Assembly: GCA_019429225.1 (NCBI GenBank)
Contig: JAHYJK010000003.1
Span: 1-64,000, forward strand
Source: Anaerolineaceae bacterium
Lineage (GTDB): Bacteria; Chloroflexota; Anaerolineae; Anaerolineales; Anaerolineaceae
Reading direction: 5' to 3'
DNA: 64,000 nt
Part shown: positions 38,388-48,299 of the stretch, one piece after another
Position numbering within the stretch: position 1 is the stretch's first letter
Layout: each line of letters starts with the position of its first letter
Program-made: the position numbers and the translations under genes
Notes under the pieces: generated by a model
Told to the model about the DNA's origin: nothing
Database searches by the model: none
Seen by the model: the letters and a program-made list of their open reading frames with translations, nothing else

Positions 38388-39500
38388 ATGGCAGGGAAAA
38401 TTGGAATTTTAACCGCAGGGAATGATGTGCCAGGGCTAAATTCAGTAATTCGCGCAATTGGTAAATCAGCTCAAAGTGTTTATAAAATGGAAATTGTTGG
38501 ATTTCTGGATGGTTTCAAAGGATTGATCCAAAATAACCATATCTCATTAAAAGGCTCTGAGTTTTCTGGGATTCTTACAACAGGTGGAACAATCCTTGGC
38601 ACCAGCCAGGAACTACCAAACCAATCATTTGAGAACACTGAATCACTCGACAAAGCAATATCATCCTATAAACACCACAAATTAGATGCCCTTGTTTGTT
38701 TAGGTGGAGCAGAAATGCAGGTTGGAACACTGGCATTATCTCAGAGAGGATTGAATGTCATTGGGATTCCCAAATCGATTGATAATGATGTCTTCGGTTC
38801 TGATTATGCAATTGGTTTTGACACAGCCTTATCCGTTGCCACAGAAGCAATTGATCGACTTCACAGTACAGCTCATAGCCACCATCGTATCATCGTCGTT
38901 GAAATTTTAGGGAAACAAACGGGTTGGTTAACATTGGGAGCAGGAACGGCAGGTGGAGCGGATGTAATTCTAATCCCAGAAATTCCTTATAACCTCAATA
39001 AAATTTCTCAGGCAATCCTTGAAAGAAATAAAGCTGGTAAACGCTTCAGCATCATCGCCGTATCCGATGGAGCATTGACCCAGGAAAGTGTAGAGTTTTT
39101 CAAAAGAAATCGAGAATTCAACATCCGGCTCAGAAATGGTGAGGAAAGAAAAGAAATTGAAGATAGATTAGATGCAATTGAAAATGATTATGCTGACAAT
39201 ACCAATCTTCTTTCACATTTCCTCCATCAAAAAACAGGTCTCGAAACAAGAATAACGATCCTGGGCTTTCTCTTAAGGGGCGGCGTTCCATCATCCGTAG
39301 ATCGTATGCGTGCCGCACAATTAGGCACCACCTGTGTGAGAATGATACACCAGGGGCAATTTGGGATTTTATTAGGAATAAATAATTACCAGATTGAGCC
39401 TGTTCCTTTAATCGATGTCGCTGGAAAACACAAGACGATACCACTTGACCACGAATGGCTTCAAGCAGCGCGAGATGTTGGAACTTGCTTCGGAGATTGA
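38388..39500 (+). CDS. 6-phosphofructokinase-like protein with altered active-site motifs
   Basis: PfkA fold motifs (GIPKSIDNDVFGSDYAIGFDTALS, SHHRIIVVEILGKQTGW, RGGVPSSVDR). Confidence 0.85.
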   Translation: MAGKIGILTAGNDVPGLNSVIRAIGKSAQSVYKMEIVGFLDGFKGLIQNNHISLKGSEFSGILTTGGTILGTSQELPNQSFENTESLDKAISSYKHHKLDALVCLGGAEMQVGTLALSQRGLNVIGIPKSIDNDVFGSDYAIGFDTALSVATEAIDRLHSTAHSHHRIIVVEILGKQTGWLTLGAGTAGGADVILIPEIPYNLNKISQAILERNKAGKRFSIIAVSDGALTQESVEFFKRNREFNIRLRNGEERKEIEDRLDAIENDYADNTNLLSHFLHQKTGLETRITILGFLLRGGVPSSVDRMRAAQLGTTCVRMIHQGQFGILLGINNYQIEPVPLIDVAGKHKTIPLDHEWLQAARDVGTCFGD

Positions 39501-39527
39501 TCTAAACACTGATAAAATTACTATCTT

Positions 39528-41222
39528 ATGTTTATACCAACAACCAGAGAAGAAGCTCAAAAACTAGGTTGGCACCATTTCGATATCATCCTTGTGTCGG
39601 GAGATAGTTACATTGATAGTCCCTATATGGGTATTGCTGTTATTGGACATATCCTGATGGATGCTGGATATAAAGTAGGTATCATCGCCCAACCAGACAT
39701 TTCCAGTGGTGATGACATAACCCGACTTGGTGAACCAGGTCTTTTTTGGGGTGTTTCTGCTGGGAGTATCGATTCCATGGTGTCTAATTACACAGCATCG
39801 TTGAAGAAACGAAAAAGTGACGATTACACACCTGGTGGTCAGAATAATCGGCGACCGGATCGGGCAACCATTATATACACTAACTTGATCAGGAAATTCT
39901 TCAAACAGACCAAACCAATTGTTCTGGGGGGGATGGAAGCTAGTCTCCGAAGAATTGCCCATTATGACTACTGGAGCAACAAGATCCGACGATCTGTTCT
40001 TTTTGATGCAAAAGCGGATTATCTGCTTTATGGAATGGCAGATCGATCCATTATCGAATTGGCTGCTGCAATCCTTCGTGGAAATGATCCGAAATCCATT
40101 CGCGGACTTTGCTATATCAATAAAGATCCAATTCAGGATTATTATCAACTAGCATCCTATGAAGAAGTCAGTTCAGATAAAATCGCTTATATTGACTGTT
40201 TTGAAATATTTTACAAAAATAATGATCCGTTGACCGCTAAAGGGCTTATTCAAGCCCACGGTGACCGTTATCTTGTTCAAAATCCGCCAGCTTATTCATT
40301 AAAACAGGAAGAATTAGATAGGATCTATGCTTTGCCATATGAGCGAGCTCAACATCCTTATTATGAGAAGAATGGGAAAGTAAAAGCATTGGAGACGATC
40401 CGGTTCTCGATCAGTACCCATCGGGGGTGTTATGGTGAATGTAATTTTTGTGCCATTGCAGTGCATGAAGGTCGGACAATCCAATGGCGCAGTAAAGAAT
40501 CCATCCTGAATGAAGTAGAAGCATTATCAAAAATACCAGAATTCAAAGGAATTATTCAGGACCTGGGTGGACCGACAGCCAATATGTATGGTTTTGAGTG
40601 TAGAAAAAAAACTACGCGTGGAGCCTGTCAGGATAGAAGATGTATTTCACCTGAAGTCTGCACCGCTTTGCGGCCCAATCACCATCCCCAGATCGATTTA
40701 TTGCAATCTGTACGTGAACACCCCCAGGTTCGCAAAGTCTTTGTTGCATCCGGGTTGCGTTATGACCTCATTATCGAGGATAAGCAATTTGGTAACAAAT
40801 ATCTCGAAGAGATATTGGCCCATCATGTTTCCGGTCAATTGAAAATTGCCCCTGAACATACTGATAATAAAATCCTAAAATTAATGGGGAAACCTGACTC
40901 AGAGAAACTCCTGGTGTTCAAGAATCGAGTTGATAAACTCAATAAAAAATTAAATAAAAATCAATACTTAACTTATTATTTCATCGCTGCCTATCCAAGT
41001 TGTTCAGATAGAGAAATGCAGCAACTCAAGAATTTCACCTCTGAAAAACTAAAAGTGAATCCCGAACAAGTTCAAATTTTTACTCCTACACCATCGACAT
41101 ATGCCAGTGTAATGTATTACACGGAAATGAATCCTTTCACAAAAGAACCAATTTTTGTAGAAAAATCAATTTCAAATAAGAACAGACAAAAAGAAATCCT
41201 GGTAAAAAAAACTAATGTATAA
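39528..41222 (+). CDS. YgiQ family radical SAM protein
   Basis: RGCYGECNFCAIAVHEGRTIQWRSKESI; YgiQ N-terminal domain. Confidence 0.93.
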   Translation: MFIPTTREEAQKLGWHHFDIILVSGDSYIDSPYMGIAVIGHILMDAGYKVGIIAQPDISSGDDITRLGEPGLFWGVSAGSIDSMVSNYTASLKKRKSDDYTPGGQNNRRPDRATIIYTNLIRKFFKQTKPIVLGGMEASLRRIAHYDYWSNKIRRSVLFDAKADYLLYGMADRSIIELAAAILRGNDPKSIRGLCYINKDPIQDYYQLASYEEVSSDKIAYIDCFEIFYKNNDPLTAKGLIQAHGDRYLVQNPPAYSLKQEELDRIYALPYERAQHPYYEKNGKVKALETIRFSISTHRGCYGECNFCAIAVHEGRTIQWRSKESILNEVEALSKIPEFKGIIQDLGGPTANMYGFECRKKTTRGACQDRRCISPEVCTALRPNHHPQIDLLQSVREHPQVRKVFVASGLRYDLIIEDKQFGNKYLEEILAHHVSGQLKIAPEHTDNKILKLMGKPDSEKLLVFKNRVDKLNKKLNKNQYLTYYFIAAYPSCSDREMQQLKNFTSEKLKVNPEQVQIFTPTPSTYASVMYYTEMNPFTKEPIFVEKSISNKNRQKEILVKKTNV

Positions 41223-42342
41223 AATCTTTCTGGTAGTTCCCCCCGGTATTGAAAAAATTGCGAAAAAAGAAGTAGCAATTCATTTTCCTAAGCTGAGACC
41301 ATTTTCCCCCTCAGATGAATTGGATTACGAATGCGATTTGCAAACGATATACAGGCTCAATTTATTATTAAAGGTGCCAAACCGTATACTTGTTCGATTC
41401 GGAGAATTTGAATCGACCAGTTTTCAGGACCTGTTCACAAAGTCGGTTCGACTTCCCTGGAAACAATTCTTAAAAAAAGATGTCAGTGTTAAAATTCGCA
41501 CAACCTGTCACAAATCGAAGCTTTATCATAGTGACGCTGTCACCCAGCGCATCCATCAAGCGATCGAATCAAACCTGGCCAAAAAAGTTCCTTTGTTAAA
41601 AGGAGAATCCGAAGAGTCGCATGGAAAACAACAACTGATCATCGTTAGATTGCTTCACGATCAGGTAACCATCAGCATTGATTCCAGTGGAAACCCGTTA
41701 TACATGCGTGGATATCGTGAAATTGTCTCCAAAGCGCCACTCCGAGAAAACATAGCCGCCAGTTTATTACTGGCTTCAGAGTGGACTCCTGAATTTCCGT
41801 TGATAGATCCGTTTTGTGGGTCTGGAACAATACCGATTGAAGCTGCGCTCATCGCAAAAAATCATCCACCCGGATTATACAGGGATTTTGCTTTTGAAAA
41901 TTGGCCAGAATTTAATCAATCCACCTGGCAAAATATGAGAAGGGAATACGTTCAAAATTCCACTGAAATCACATCGCAAATTCATGGAAGTGATCGAAAT
42001 ATCGGATCAATCGAAATTGCCAGGAAAAACGCTGAGAAAGCCGGTGTTAACCAATTTATTGAGTGGAAGCATCAATCCATATCGGATGTTAAACCAAACA
42101 GTCAACCCGGTTGGATTGTCACGAATCCTCCATATGGTTTGCGTTTATCTTCAAACAAAGATATTCGAAATCTCTATGCTCAATTCGGCAATGTGTTGAG
42201 ACAAAAATTCCAGGGTTGGAATGTGATTTTTTTATGTAATAGTGTCAACCTTGCAAACCAGACCAAATTAAAACCAAAAAGCCTGCTTTCGTTTTCCAAT
42301 GGTGGCATCAATGTGCAGGCTTTCTTTGCGAGAATAGATTAA
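41215..42342 (+). CDS. THUMP-domain class I SAM RNA methyltransferase (RlmL/Trm14-like)
   Basis: DPFCGSGTIPIEAALIA and WIVTNPPYGLRL motifs; 8-nt overlap with ygiQ-like gene. Confidence 0.88.
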   Translation: MYKIFLVVPPGIEKIAKKEVAIHFPKLRPFSPSDELDYECDLQTIYRLNLLLKVPNRILVRFGEFESTSFQDLFTKSVRLPWKQFLKKDVSVKIRTTCHKSKLYHSDAVTQRIHQAIESNLAKKVPLLKGESEESHGKQQLIIVRLLHDQVTISIDSSGNPLYMRGYREIVSKAPLRENIAASLLLASEWTPEFPLIDPFCGSGTIPIEAALIAKNHPPGLYRDFAFENWPEFNQSTWQNMRREYVQNSTEITSQIHGSDRNIGSIEIARKNAEKAGVNQFIEWKHQSISDVKPNSQPGWIVTNPPYGLRLSSNKDIRNLYAQFGNVLRQKFQGWNVIFLCNSVNLANQTKLKPKSLLSFSNGGINVQAFFARID

Positions 42343-42344
42343 TT

Positions 42345-42851
42345 TTATCGTCTTACAGGTACTTCAACGTCAATTTTTACAGCCTCATCTTGGACATAGA
42401 TAGCTTTAATCAATGCATTTTCCCCTGATTGGGCTACTTGATCACGAATTAATCCGGATAATTTTTCATTGATATTCTTAACAAAATCACTGGCTAAATC
42501 CAATCCTGGAATATTGACCCATGTAATTTCAACTTTTGGCTGATCGTTTTCGATGGAAAAAGTTAATTCAATTTCACCACTCACTCTGGTGGCATTCGGC
42601 AGTCCATAAAAACCAGTTAGCCTGACTTTGTCCGGTTCGATAAATTGAATATCTTCAACCTCTATCAACAAATCTGAGTCAGACACAGTGCCGGCAATTC
42701 CCTGTGCGCTATTGATAATTTGCATTAAATTATCTCTTTTCAGGGTAATCGTCAGGGTGATATTACCGTTCTGAAAGCCTAAATTACATGCAAGGGTTGA
42801 TAGGATAATCAAAGCAATCAGTAAAGGAAAAGCATACTTTTTATTGGTCAT
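42345..42851 (-). CDS. Hypothetical lipoprotein
   Basis: Signal peptide with LSTLAC lipobox; SD GAAAGGA. Confidence 0.6.
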   Translation of the reverse strand: MTNKKYAFPLLIALIILSTLACNLGFQNGNITLTITLKRDNLMQIINSAQGIAGTVSDSDLLIEVEDIQFIEPDKVRLTGFYGLPNATRVSGEIELTFSIENDQPKVEITWVNIPGLDLASDFVKNINEKLSGLIRDQVAQSGENALIKAIYVQDEAVKIDVEVPVRR

Positions 42852-42952
42852 TTCATTCCTTTCAATAAAAATTACTGAAAATAAAATTCGTATTTCCTGA
42901 TAGATATTTTACCCGATAGAGTCAAATCACAAAAAACCACTGTCTCATCTTA

Positions 42953-42984
42953 AAAATTGAGAACCAGGTATTAGCCTGATTCTC
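42953..42984 (-). terminator. Terminator after the protease gene (minus strand)
   Basis: Minus strand GAGAATCAGG ... CCTGGTTCTC followed by AATTTTTA. Confidence 0.7.
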
Positions 42985-43003
42985 CACTTTTTTAGCGAAT
43001 TGC

Positions 43004-44506
43004 TTAAGGTAAGGTCCCGACCACATCAAAAGTTCGTAAAATTTCATCTAAAGCTACCAGATCTGCATCAGATAGTATTTGAACCATCTCGGTGGCCAAA
43101 AATGACGTTTCATTGGCGATAGGTCGAGCTGCAAGAACAATTATGATGCTACCGGTACTTCCACAGTTGGTAAACACATCATAAGAACCAAGAAATCCAC
43201 TATCCTCGTAAGGATATCTACCATCGAGAGAGCAATCACCCATAAAGCTCTCTCGATAAACATCTAATAGCTGTATGTAGCCAGCTAATCTGGCAACATC
43301 ATCCGATACGCCAAAGAAAACACCTGGTTCATCGTAAGTGTTATAAAATGCATCAATATTAGCTGCAGCAACAATACTGGACCCAATTACATCATCACCA
43401 TCATACCAGGGCTCGCCACTTACCTCAGCCCATGCCGTTGGGATGGAAACCTGGATAGCACCATAATCATCGGTTACGGTAACAAATTCAGAATATGAAC
43501 CACCCTGATCCACCACCTCATTTTCAAATTCCTGTGCGAATGAGAATTGGGTTTCAAGTTTATTGCCATTCAATTGGCCGGATAAATATTCTTGTGTATC
43601 AAATCGCAGGACTTCGATGGCGATGGTGTCATGAGGGTTTCGGGACCTGAGAATATCACAATAATCCGCCATTGTCCCATCCAGACCTAAAACCAGCCTT
43701 TCCTTCGTGGTTAAGATATCACCACCTTGCAAACCAGATTTATCGGCAGGTGAACCGGATTTTACCGAGGAGACCCAGACTCCACTGATGCTTCCATCCT
43801 CAGAAACGACAGCCTGCCCATTGATACCAATTGATTCATAATCTTCACCCAGGCGCATTTTTTCAATCACAGGGATCGCATTTTGCGCACTGATCGCAAA
43901 GTTCTGATCAAAAACATCATTACCAGCATAATTCACACCCACCACCTTGCCATCCGGAGTGATCAATGGTCCGCCTGAATTGCCACCACGGATACGGGCA
44001 TCATGTTCAATCACTGCATCGATCGAAGCCCAGGAAGATTCTCCATTAGCCTGTGCTTTCGAGACAATACCTTTGGTTAAGGTATATTCTGGATCACCAA
44101 GCGGAAAACCAGCTGCATATACTTCCATACCTGGACTGATACCGCCTTCATAATATCCAAGATAGGGATAACCTTCTCCATCGATATCAATTACTGCCAG
44201 ATCCCAACATTCAGATACACCTAACACCCTGGCATTTCTGGGTTGAGATTCACCTGCAACCCACACTTTCAGGAGAGCTGCACCGGTAACAACATGGTTA
44301 TTGGTAACAGCAATACCGCTGGGGTCTATAATAAAACCAGTTCCCCTTCCAGCAGAATTATATACCGTGCCTAATTGTGGGTCTACAAAACTCCCCTGAG
44401 CTTCTATTTGTACCGTCGCATTCTTGACTCCTTCGAGCGAATTAACCATGCCAGACTGAGATGATATTTCAGGAGTAGCAACCTGATGCACTTCCTGTGT
44501 AGGCAC
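43004..44506 (-). CDS. Trypsin-like serine protease with PDZ domain (DegP/HtrA-like)
   Basis: TGFIIDPSGIAVTNNHVVTGA, DLAVIDIDGEG, RGGNSGGPLI; PDZ-like region. Confidence 0.85.
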   Translation of the reverse strand: MPTQEVHQVATPEISSQSGMVNSLEGVKNATVQIEAQGSFVDPQLGTVYNSAGRGTGFIIDPSGIAVTNNHVVTGAALLKVWVAGESQPRNARVLGVSECWDLAVIDIDGEGYPYLGYYEGGISPGMEVYAAGFPLGDPEYTLTKGIVSKAQANGESSWASIDAVIEHDARIRGGNSGGPLITPDGKVVGVNYAGNDVFDQNFAISAQNAIPVIEKMRLGEDYESIGINGQAVVSEDGSISGVWVSSVKSGSPADKSGLQGGDILTTKERLVLGLDGTMADYCDILRSRNPHDTIAIEVLRFDTQEYLSGQLNGNKLETQFSFAQEFENEVVDQGGSYSEFVTVTDDYGAIQVSIPTAWAEVSGEPWYDGDDVIGSSIVAAANIDAFYNTYDEPGVFFGVSDDVARLAGYIQLLDVYRESFMGDCSLDGRYPYEDSGFLGSYDVFTNCGSTGSIIIVLAARPIANETSFLATEMVQILSDADLVALDEILRTFDVVGTLP

Positions 44507-44702
44507 CTCAGCAGGTTCTTCATCACCCCCAATAGAAAAGCCACAAGATAAATTTTTATATCTAATTTGGAAGAAAATAAAAAATTTATATAATGTTTAT
44601 AAATTTTACCAAAATTATAAAATTAGATCATATTGATTTTTCAATCATTCTTTTTTTTCATCGTGATAAACTTAAATCAAACAAAAAAAAGGACAAACAT
44701 CA

Positions 44703-45683
44703 GTGAAAATTTTTACCTCCACCGCTATTGCACACCCCAACATCGCATTGATCAAATACTGGGGAAACAAAAATCAAATCTTACGTATCCCGGTGAATGG
44801 ATCCATTTCATTCAATCTCGATCGTCTGTTCACCAAAACACAAGTTTCATTTGACTCAGAACTGACCGCCGATATCCTTTTTATCAATGGGATCGAGACG
44901 ACTGGTTCGGGATTAAGCAGGGTGGTTTCATTCCTGAATATCGTTCGTGAAATAGCTGGAAAACAAATCTTCGCACAAGTGAATAGCGAAAATAATTTCC
45001 CGGTCGGGACAGGGATTGCCTCTTCAGCATCTGCCTTTGCTGCCTTAAGTCTCGCAGCCAGTAATGCTATTGGGCTCAACATATCTGAAAAAGAATTAAC
45101 CTGTCTGGCAAGGCGTGGCTCTGGCTCAGCCAGCAGATCTATTCCAGATGGATTTGTGGAATGGTTTCCTGGCGAGACGGACTCTGACTCATTTGCAGTC
45201 AGCATTGCTCCATCTACCTATTGGGATCTGGTCGATTTAGTAGCTGTTGTTTCCCATGAGCATAAAAAAGTCGGGTCAACCGCAGGGCACGAGTTAGCCA
45301 ACACCAGTCCCTTGCAAAGTGCTCGTGTGGAAGACGCTAATCGTCGTCTGGATATTGTTCGAAAGGCAATTATAAATCGTGATTTTCAAGCAATGGCTGA
45401 AATGGTCGAATTGGATAGCAATATGATGCATGCCGTGATGATGACCTCCAGTCCGGCTTTAATGTACTGGGAGAATACCTCCATTAGTATCATGAAAAAC
45501 GTCCAGAAATGGCGTGCTAGCGGGATACCGGTGTGTTACACTATGGATGCTGGCCCAAATGTTCATGTGATTACAACAAAGGAATATTCAGAGAATATCA
45601 ATCAAAGATTAGCTTCCATGAGCGGGATCAAGCAGATATTTACTGCTGCGGTTGGGGGAAAAACCAGATTGGTTGAAAATTAA
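44703..45683 (+). CDS. mvaD: Diphosphomevalonate / phosphomevalonate decarboxylase
   Basis: AHPNIALIKYWGNKN, FPVGTGIASSASAFAALSLAA, RRGSGSASRSIPDGFVEW, CYTMDAGPNVHVI. Confidence 0.9.
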   Translation: MKIFTSTAIAHPNIALIKYWGNKNQILRIPVNGSISFNLDRLFTKTQVSFDSELTADILFINGIETTGSGLSRVVSFLNIVREIAGKQIFAQVNSENNFPVGTGIASSASAFAALSLAASNAIGLNISEKELTCLARRGSGSASRSIPDGFVEWFPGETDSDSFAVSIAPSTYWDLVDLVAVVSHEHKKVGSTAGHELANTSPLQSARVEDANRRLDIVRKAIINRDFQAMAEMVELDSNMMHAVMMTSSPALMYWENTSISIMKNVQKWRASGIPVCYTMDAGPNVHVITTKEYSENINQRLASMSGIKQIFTAAVGGKTRLVEN

Positions 45684-45777
45684 CATTTCCTTAGAGTTCT
45701 ACGCTCAAATTGATACCTGTTAAAAACCAATTATAATTGGGTGTAGATTTCATATTTGCTAGATTACAGGTGATTAA

Positions 45778-46845
45778 ATGATGATTATTGAGTTTATTTT
45801 GATTTTTGGTGTCTTACTCTTCATTCACGAGTTTGGACATTTTATATTTGCAAAGTTATTCAAAATTAATGTTGAGGAATTTGGATTTGGTTTTCCTCCC
45901 CGATTGTTAAAAATCGGTCAATTCCGGGAAACCGAAATAACCTTGAACTGGATTCCATTTGGTGCGTTTGTGAGGCTGAGTGGTGAAAACGATCCAGAAG
46001 TAAAAGGCGGCTTCGGGGATTCTTCCATTCTTGCACGTTTCATGACGCTTATTGGTGGACCGTTATTCAATTTAGTTCTTGGTGTGGTGCTCTTCGCAAT
46101 TATTTTTATGCAGGTCGGAATTCCCGATTTGAAATCAGTACAAATATATGGTGTCAATGAAGGCTCTCCAGCGGAAATTTCTGGGATTTCAGCTGGCGAA
46201 CTGATCGTAGAGGTTAATGGGGTTGCCATAACCAGTACACAGCAACTTTCTGAACAGGTTGAGTTGAACCGTGGAAAACCGATCACGATAAAGCTTCTCA
46301 CCCCAGAGGGAGAGGAACATATCGTTACTGCTATTCCTCGTGTAGATCCCCCACCTGGTGAAGGATATTTAGGAGTAACCCTGGTGAATCCTTATAAGGA
46401 TGCGAGCGTTGTAGAAGCATTACCTTATGCCTTTCGGGCAACAGGCGGTTACGCCATTCAATTATTGGCACTCCCAGGCCAGTTGATCAGAGGAACAATT
46501 TCTGCCGAAGAAGCCAGGCCTGTAGGCCCGGTTGGAATTTATAGCATCTACTCACAAGCAAGAGAACGAGATGAAACGAATGCTGAATCGGCTAATCCAG
46601 AAGATCGGCTGAATACTTTACTGATATTAGCGATCATTTCCGTGGCCTTGGGTTTCACAAATTTACTCCCCATCCCGGCTTTGGATGGCGGAAGATTAAT
46701 TTTGTTATTGCCGGAAATTTTCTTACGAAAGAAGGTGCCAGCCAAAGTAGAAAATATCGTTAATATGGTTGGTTTTGCAGCCTTGATTGCTTTGATGGTC
46801 ATCATAACAACCATGGATATTATCAATCCGATAGTAATGCCTTAG
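45778..46845 (+). CDS. rseP: Site-2 metalloprotease RseP (M50)
   Basis: FIHEFGHFIFAKLF (HExxH), PDZ domain, LLPIPALDGGRLILLL. Confidence 0.93.
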   Translation: MMIIEFILIFGVLLFIHEFGHFIFAKLFKINVEEFGFGFPPRLLKIGQFRETEITLNWIPFGAFVRLSGENDPEVKGGFGDSSILARFMTLIGGPLFNLVLGVVLFAIIFMQVGIPDLKSVQIYGVNEGSPAEISGISAGELIVEVNGVAITSTQQLSEQVELNRGKPITIKLLTPEGEEHIVTAIPRVDPPPGEGYLGVTLVNPYKDASVVEALPYAFRATGGYAIQLLALPGQLIRGTISAEEARPVGPVGIYSIYSQARERDETNAESANPEDRLNTLLILAIISVALGFTNLLPIPALDGGRLILLLPEIFLRKKVPAKVENIVNMVGFAALIALMVIITTMDIINPIVMP

Positions 46846-46857
46846 GATAAATGGAAT

Positions 46858-47970
46858 ATGACAACGAAAAACATCAACTTTAATCAAGTTATCGATTCCT
46901 TATTGGATGACAATGCCCAATTCCCGGTTGCTTATATGATGAGTTTATCCGACATCCTGCCAGCTAACCTGGAGATTTTAAAAAGATCATGGGGACAGAT
47001 TTCACCTGCTCGTAAAGCAGTTTTAATGGAAAACATTGAAATCATTCATGAAACAGAGATTACCTCGAATTTTGAAGACATCGCCGAATTAGCACTGGAA
47101 GATGGAAATTCAGCCGTTCGAATCAGTGGATTACGCTTATTTTGGGATTATGAAAACGCTCATTTGATCCAAAAATTCATAGATTTGATGCACAATGATC
47201 CTGACATTGGCGTCCGAACCCAGGCAGCCAGTACTTTGGGCAAATACATGTATCTTTCAGAAATTGAGATGATCGACACCAGATATATGCGTTTGATTGA
47301 TGAAGCATTGATTAAAGTATTGCGTTCAAATGAACACGAATTAGTCCGCCAGAAGGCATTGGAATCTTTTGGGTACTCCAGCAACTCTGCGGTTAAAGAA
47401 TTTATACACAACGCTTACAACTCTGGTGACTACAATTGGATATCCAGTTCATTGGAAGCTATGGGAAGATCGGCTGATGAAAACTATGGTTCGCTGGTTT
47501 TGCCCATGTTAGCCCACCCTGATCTTAAGATTCAACGCGAAGCCGTTTTTGCAGCAGGTGAATTAGAACTAACATCTGCACGCAAGCTACTTTTAAGAAT
47601 GGCTTTAGAACTGGAACAGGATGAAGATTTATGGGTTCAGGTAGTATCAGCTTTATCAAAAATTGGAGGCGAAGGAGTATTTGAAGTCTTCGAAAAACTC
47701 TTGGAAGATGCATCGACTGATGAAGAAGAAGATTTCATGAATGAGGCAATTGAAACTCTAAATCTCACCAATGATATGTCCTTGGGTTTTGACTTTATGG
47801 GTCTTAAAGAACCTGTTGAAGATACTTTCCGTGAGATTAATCTTGAAGACGAAGAGTTCGATATAGATGATTATGGTAAATCCTGGATTGATGAATTGGA
47901 AGAAAATTTGGATGCCAGAATCGGTGATGAATTTGATGAAGATGACGACGACGAAGATGAGGAGTATTAA
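46858..47970 (+). CDS. HEAT-repeat protein with acidic C-terminal tail
   Basis: Tandem alpha-helical repeats; tail DEFDEDDDDEDEEY. Confidence 0.75.
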   Translation: MTTKNINFNQVIDSLLDDNAQFPVAYMMSLSDILPANLEILKRSWGQISPARKAVLMENIEIIHETEITSNFEDIAELALEDGNSAVRISGLRLFWDYENAHLIQKFIDLMHNDPDIGVRTQAASTLGKYMYLSEIEMIDTRYMRLIDEALIKVLRSNEHELVRQKALESFGYSSNSAVKEFIHNAYNSGDYNWISSSLEAMGRSADENYGSLVLPMLAHPDLKIQREAVFAAGELELTSARKLLLRMALELEQDEDLWVQVVSALSKIGGEGVFEVFEKLLEDASTDEEEDFMNEAIETLNLTNDMSLGFDFMGLKEPVEDTFREINLEDEEFDIDDYGKSWIDELEENLDARIGDEFDEDDDDEDEEY

Positions 47971-47988
47971 TCCTATATTCTCAGGTCG

Positions 47989-48291
47989 ATGAATCACCAG
48001 ATAATGTCTGAAAATGTTGGAATTCATGTGTTAATCGAAGGTCGGGTGCAGGGGGTAGGATTTCGATTTTTCACGAAAGAACAAGCCCAGAAATTAGGTT
48101 TAACCGGATGGGTAAGAAATACATTTGATGGTGACGTAGAAGCTTATGCTGAGGGTTTGAAAGAAGATTTGGAAATCTGGCTGACACGCCTTCAACGAGG
48201 TCCCAGTTCAGCATTTGTAACCAATATCAAAAAAGATTGGTCTCCTGCGCAAGGAAAATTCAGAAAATTCCAGGTAGTTTCTACCCTGTAA
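47989..48291 (+). CDS. acyP: Acylphosphatase
   Basis: VLIEGRVQGVGFRFFTKEQAQKLGLTGWVRNTFDGDVE. Confidence 0.93.
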   Translation: MNHQIMSENVGIHVLIEGRVQGVGFRFFTKEQAQKLGLTGWVRNTFDGDVEAYAEGLKEDLEIWLTRLQRGPSSAFVTNIKKDWSPAQGKFRKFQVVSTL

Positions 48292-48299
48292 CCACCTGA

